From: Gp6-AA40 sp035496255
Lineage (GTDB): Bacteria; Acidobacteriota; Vicinamibacteria; Vicinamibacterales; UBA2999
Length of the DNA stretch: 64,000 bases
Reading direction: 5' to 3'
Assembly: GCA_035496255.1 (NCBI GenBank)
Contig: DATJEU010000032.1
Span: 1 to 64,000 of the forward strand
The translations under genes were made by a program, and so were the position numbers. Shown here in pieces: positions 60,535 through 64,000 of the stretch. The notes beneath the pieces were generated by a model. The model was not told the DNA's origin. It made no database searches and saw only the letters and a program-made list of their open reading frames with translations. Every line of letters begins with the position of its first letter. Position 1 is the stretch's first letter.

Positions 60535-61785
60535 CTATTGCTGGCGTTCGAGGATCCAGCAGACCGGTCCGACCAGCTTCTCCAGCAGCGGACGCCGTGA
60601 CCAGGAGTCGAGCGTGATCTCGTCGCTGGCGGCGAGGTCCGCTTCGAAATCATGGCGAAGCCGCGAGGCGATGTCGGCTTCGCGGAACGCGACGTTCACT
60701 TCGTCGTTGTGTTCGAACGAGCGGTTGTCGACGTTGGTCGTCCCGATCATCGTCCAGGCGTGATCGACCATCAGCGCCTTCACGTGCGTCATCGACGGCC
60801 GGTATTCGTAGAGCATCACGCCGCCGGCCAGCAACTCCTTGTACATGCGGCGGCTGGCCAGCCGGACGAGGTGCTGGTCGGTGTGGCGGCCGGGCACCAT
60901 GATGCGGACGCGGACGCCTCGCTGCGCGGCGCGGATCAGCGCCCTGCGCATCGCGCGATCCGGCAGGAAGTAGGGCGTCGCGATGTCGATGCTGGCCACC
61001 GCCCCTTCGATGAGCATCTGAAACACCACGCGCGAGACGGTGGCGCGGTCTGACGGGGAACTCCGCACCAGCATGGCTTCGGCGTTGCCGACGGTCTCGA
61101 GCGGGGGCCAGTGACGCGGCGAGCTCAGGATCTCGCCACAGCATTCGAGCCAGTTCTCCGCGAACACGCCCTGCAGCGCTGCGACGATCGGCCCCTCGAT
61201 GCGCACCATCGTGTCGCGCCACGCTGGTTCGCCGCCCTGTGGCCGGTACCACCAGTCGGCCACGCCGGCGCCGCCGGTGAACGCCACCCGCCCGTCGATG
61301 ACGAGCAGTTCGCGGTGGGTCCGGTTGTTCAGACGATGGAGCCGGTACCAGCGGATCGGCTGGTAGAAATGCAGGAGACAGCCGGCGTCGCGCAGCCGCG
61401 TCGCCGATCGTCCGCCCATCCCGACGCTGCCGATCGCGTCCATCACCATCCGCACTTCCACGCCCGCGCGGGCGCGCTCGACGAGCGCGTCGATGAGCAT
61501 GTCGGCGGTGTCGCCCGGATGGAAGATGTAGGCCTCGAGATCGACGCTCTCCTGCGCGGCGAGAATCGCGTCGCGCATCGCCGGATAGAACTGTGTTCCG
61601 TTGGTGAAGACCTGCACCCGGTTGCCGCGGTGGATCGCGGCTTGGCAGGCAGACTGGATCACGCGGACGAACTCGTCGCTGTCCGGTCGGATCGGCGTGG
61701 CGACGTGGTAGTCGATCCGCGGCGTGAACAGCAGGACCAGCGCGAACCAGACGATGAAGCCGACGCCGATGATGGTCCAGCCCAC
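60535..61785 (-). CDS. Phospholipase D/cardiolipin synthase-type protein with altered first HKD motif
   Basis: The GTG at 61785 gives 416 residues with one N-terminal membrane helix (about 3-20), then two PLD domains. The second HKD motif is intact (HVKALMVD, His334, Lys336, Asp341). In the first, NRTHRELLVIDG has Glu159 in place of the catalytic Lys while His157 and Asp164 remain. It would be a cardiolipin synthase or phosphatidyl transferase at the membrane. The gene follows treY by 11 bases on the same strand. Confidence 0.85.
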   Translation of the reverse strand: MGWTIIGVGFIVWFALVLLFTPRIDYHVATPIRPDSDEFVRVIQSACQAAIHRGNRVQVFTNGTQFYPAMRDAILAAQESVDLEAYIFHPGDTADMLIDALVERARAGVEVRMVMDAIGSVGMGGRSATRLRDAGCLLHFYQPIRWYRLHRLNNRTHRELLVIDGRVAFTGGAGVADWWYRPQGGEPAWRDTMVRIEGPIVAALQGVFAENWLECCGEILSSPRHWPPLETVGNAEAMLVRSSPSDRATVSRVVFQMLIEGAVASIDIATPYFLPDRAMRRALIRAAQRGVRVRIMVPGRHTDQHLVRLASRRMYKELLAGGVMLYEYRPSMTHVKALMVDHAWTMIGTTNVDNRSFEHNDEVNVAFREADIASRLRHDFEADLAASDEITLDSWSRRPLLEKLVGPVCWILERQQ

Positions 61786-61796
61786 GTCCGCTCGCC

Positions 61797-64000
61797 TCAG
61801 GACCGGCCATGGAGGAGGGCAACCGGGAAGCGATCGAAGACGTCGGCGACACGCATGGTGACGCGATCGCCCTGCCGGTCGAGGGGCACACAGCGGTCCG
61901 TGAACACGTCGTGATAGCCGGCGGCGGTCGAAGCGGGCAGCACGAGCCGAGTATCTCCCCAGACGCGCTCGCCGAGAGGAGGTAAATCACGATCGGGCAG
62001 AAGCGTCGCCATCAGCCGGGGAACGACGACCAGGGCCTCGCCGCCGGCGTACGCGCGCGCGTAGGCGAAGACGTGCGGGTGGCGTCCGCCTTCGACGGCG
62101 ATCGGCGCGTAACCGCCACGCTCGAAGAGGTCGCGGTGGTCACGCCTGGACCGCAGCGCGACCGACGTGGTGAACAATTTCAGGCGATCATCGTCGATGT
62201 GCGCCATCAGATCTGCGACGACCGCGTCGCGTCCGGTGCTCCGCAGGGTGGCGTCGAGGTCGGCGAGCAGCGCCTGCCGTCGCGCATAATCGACCGGCCG
62301 GCGATTGTCCGGATCGACGAGGCTGAAGTCCCAGAGCTCCGTGCCCTGGTAGAAGTCCGGCACGCCGGGCGCGGAGATCTTGATCGTCACCTGCGCCAGC
62401 GAGTTGTAGATCCCGATCTGTGCGATCCGCCGCTGGAACTCGCAGAAGTCGTCGAGAAACGCGGTGTTGTCCGGCGCCAGCATCGCTTCGATGAACCGCC
62501 GCATCGCGTCTTCGTGGACGTCGCTCGGATTGATCCAGCTCGTGAACACCTTGGCTTCGCGCATCGCCTTGAGCATGTACGCAAGGATCCGCTCGGTGTA
62601 GACGCGCAGGTCGCGGTGCGACGGCGACGACAGCGGCCAGGTACCCACCAGCGTCTGGTAGATCAGGTATTCCTCGTTGCGGCTCGGATATGACGACCCG
62701 TCGATCATCGTCCGCGCCTTGCGGTTGGTCCGCGCCCACCGCGAGGTCGCCTGTTTCCACGCGCCCGGCAGTTCCGACAACACGCTGATCCGCGCCCGCA
62801 CGTCCTCGCTGCGCTTCGTGTCGTGTGTCGACGTCGTCGACAGGCCGTGCGGAAACCGCGACGCCCGCTCCTTGAGCCAGGCGTGCAGGCGGCGGGGGGC
62901 GGTGCCGAAGTGGTCGGGCTCGCTGCCGACGTCGTTGAGCGACACCAGACGGTTGTAGCTGTAGAGCGCCGTGTCCTCGATGCCTTTCGCCGTCACCGGG
63001 CTCGTGACCTGCTGGAACTTGCCGACGAACTCCATGTGCTCGGCGTGTTCGGACTCGCGAATGAACTCGCCGCGCTTCAACAGCAGATCGCGGACGAAGT
63101 GGTACACGGCCGCGGGACGATTCGGATTCCGCCGGCGGGCTTCACGGACGGCGCGCTCGATGTAGTCGCGATCGCGGTCGCTCGGCACCGGCTCGCGATC
63201 GGTCACGTAGGTCCGGTACACGGGGAAGCACGCGATGATCTCGCGCATCGCCTGATTGAGGCTGTTCAGCGTGAAGTCCCGGTAGTGGCGGTAGCGCTCG
63301 GAGAAGCGATTGAGCCGATGCGCGAGCACGTTCAGTTCGCTGGCCATGCTGACGCGAAGGATCAGTTGCTTGCCGCGGTAGACAATCTCGCGATACGGGA
63401 CGTTCAGGCGCGTGAACTGTTTGTAGACCGAGTCGACCGCCCGCTCGTTCTGCGCGTCCACGAACAGCCCGTTCACCATGACCATGAAGTCGTAGCCGGT
63501 CGTGCCGGCCACCGGCCAGTCGGGCAGGGTTTCGTCGAGCCCGAGAATTTTCTCGACGATCAGATAACAGGCACGGTCGGCGAAGAGATCGGGCCTGACG
63601 GCTCGCGCGCGCGCCTGCAGACGTTCGAGGTAGTCGCCCGGATCGAACAGGCCGTCGACGTGGTCGATGCGGAAACCGTCGATGCAGCCGCGGCGCAGGA
63701 GCTCGAACGCGTACCCGTGAACGCGGTCGAAGACCGCCGGGTCCTCCATGCGGATCGCAGCCAGCTCGTTGATGTCGAAGAACCGGCGATAGTTGATCTC
63801 CTCGGCGGCGACGCGCCAGTACGACAGCCGGTATGCCTGCGACGAGAGCAGTTGATCGAGCGCGTCGAAGCTTGGCGGATCGCCTGGTCGTCCATTGAAT
63901 GCATCGACGGCCCGGTTCACGTGCGCGAGCACCGCCGCCGAACCCCTGGTCAGCGCCGCCAGCCGCCGCTTCACCACCTCCTTCTCGCGGTCGCGCTCCG
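61797..64000 (-). CDS. treY: Malto-oligosyltrehalose synthase TreY, 3' part
   Basis: The frame is open to the end of the window (ERDREKEVVKRRLAAL before the first internal GTG), so the 5' third is missing. What is seen (about 734 residues) has the GH13_26 TreY features: YWRVAAEEINYRRFFDINELAAI, FRIDHVDGLFDP, SKEFxGR-type sequence replaced by TSPVTAKGIEDTALYSYN, LSTTSTHDTKRSEDVRARI and APGVPDFYQGTELWDFSLVDPDNRRPVDY. TreY rearranges the reducing end of malto-oligosaccharides to a trehalosyl linkage for TreZ, giving trehalose as an osmoprotectant. The phospholipase D gene follows. Confidence 0.93.
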   Translation of the reverse strand, partial: ERDREKEVVKRRLAALTRGSAAVLAHVNRAVDAFNGRPGDPPSFDALDQLLSSQAYRLSYWRVAAEEINYRRFFDINELAAIRMEDPAVFDRVHGYAFELLRRGCIDGFRIDHVDGLFDPGDYLERLQARARAVRPDLFADRACYLIVEKILGLDETLPDWPVAGTTGYDFMVMVNGLFVDAQNERAVDSVYKQFTRLNVPYREIVYRGKQLILRVSMASELNVLAHRLNRFSERYRHYRDFTLNSLNQAMREIIACFPVYRTYVTDREPVPSDRDRDYIERAVREARRRNPNRPAAVYHFVRDLLLKRGEFIRESEHAEHMEFVGKFQQVTSPVTAKGIEDTALYSYNRLVSLNDVGSEPDHFGTAPRRLHAWLKERASRFPHGLSTTSTHDTKRSEDVRARISVLSELPGAWKQATSRWARTNRKARTMIDGSSYPSRNEEYLIYQTLVGTWPLSSPSHRDLRVYTERILAYMLKAMREAKVFTSWINPSDVHEDAMRRFIEAMLAPDNTAFLDDFCEFQRRIAQIGIYNSLAQVTIKISAPGVPDFYQGTELWDFSLVDPDNRRPVDYARRQALLADLDATLRSTGRDAVVADLMAHIDDDRLKLFTTSVALRSRRDHRDLFERGGYAPIAVEGGRHPHVFAYARAYAGGEALVVVPRLMATLLPDRDLPPLGERVWGDTRLVLPASTAAGYHDVFTDRCVPLDRQGDRVTMRVADVFDRFPVALLHGRS

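Noticed and set aside
60650..61990. 446-codon frame overlapping the phospholipase D gene and the end of treY on the same strand
   Set aside because: It is in a shifted frame relative to two genes with clear motifs; composition is Arg/His-rich.

Overview
The window is GC-rich, densely coded bacterial DNA, and every family content clue points to a soil Acidobacteriota, most likely the Vicinamibacteria. The main clues are an M56/BlaR1-type sensor fused to a TIGR03435-type 'soil' domain, a VWFA-related acidobacterial protein, a very large TonB-dependent receptor with a carboxypeptidase-regulatory-like N-terminus, BlaI and YtrA-type regulators, PEGA proteins, many secreted proteins with Gly/Arg-rich tails, and several families of short dispersed intergenic repeats. 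This is inferred from protein families seen by eye; no database search was run. No rRNA, tRNA or CRISPR was recognised, and no intergenic gap exceeds 300 bases.

Layout. 1-7.9 kb: a truncated PepSY membrane protein, a BlaI/BlaR1 pair, a cytochrome c, an M64 peptidase coupled to a patatin, and a glutaminyl cyclase. 8-28.5 kb and 36.9-40.4 kb: a dispersed aromatic-degradation set. It contains 3-oxoadipate CoA-transferase (catI/catJ type), two iron-dependent dehydrogenases (one a maleylacetate reductase), an MFS carrier, an HpaB/TftD-type flavin monooxygenase, a DODA-type enzyme, an intradiol hydroxyquinol-type dioxygenase with a LysR regulator, a PcpA-type hydroquinone dioxygenase, a catechol 2,3-dioxygenase-type enzyme and a 3-oxoadipyl-CoA thiolase. 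Together they could take a hydroxylated or substituted phenol to hydroxyquinol or hydroquinone, then maleylacetate, 3-oxoadipate, and succinyl-CoA plus acetyl-CoA.

Inserted in this set (19.4-23.2 kb) is the most unusual locus: three genes joined by 4-base GTGA overlaps. They encode an asparagine-synthetase-like ATP enzyme that lacks the glutaminase half, a small radical SAM protein, and a halogenase-like FAD oxidoreductase. This looks like a compact biosynthetic or modification cassette of unknown product. A TetR/serine-hydrolase divergent pair follows it.

29-36.9 kb: secreted proteins of unknown function around a metallo-beta-lactamase-fold protein, a type-B carboxylesterase, and a YtrA-like GntR-ABC operon with a clear palindromic operator. 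40.6-44.7 kb: three tandem coupled lipoprotein paralogues, a decayed IS256-family element inside an inverted repeat, and two PEGA paralogues. 44.7-58.2 kb: a two-component system, a secreted alpha/beta hydrolase, the VWFA protein, the TonB receptor, a MacAB-like efflux operon and a Spy/CpxP-like protein. 58.3-64 kb: a metallophosphoesterase/nucleotidyltransferase pair, a small secreted protein, a phospholipase D-type enzyme, and the 3' part of treY running off the window.

A repeat made of two adjacent hairpins within a flanking inverted repeat occurs six times between 9.7 and 18.5 kb, always beside stop codons. In one case it encodes the C-terminus of a protein and in two it supplies the stop codon. 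A second palindromic repeat occurs once between genes and once in frame inside the halogenase-like gene.
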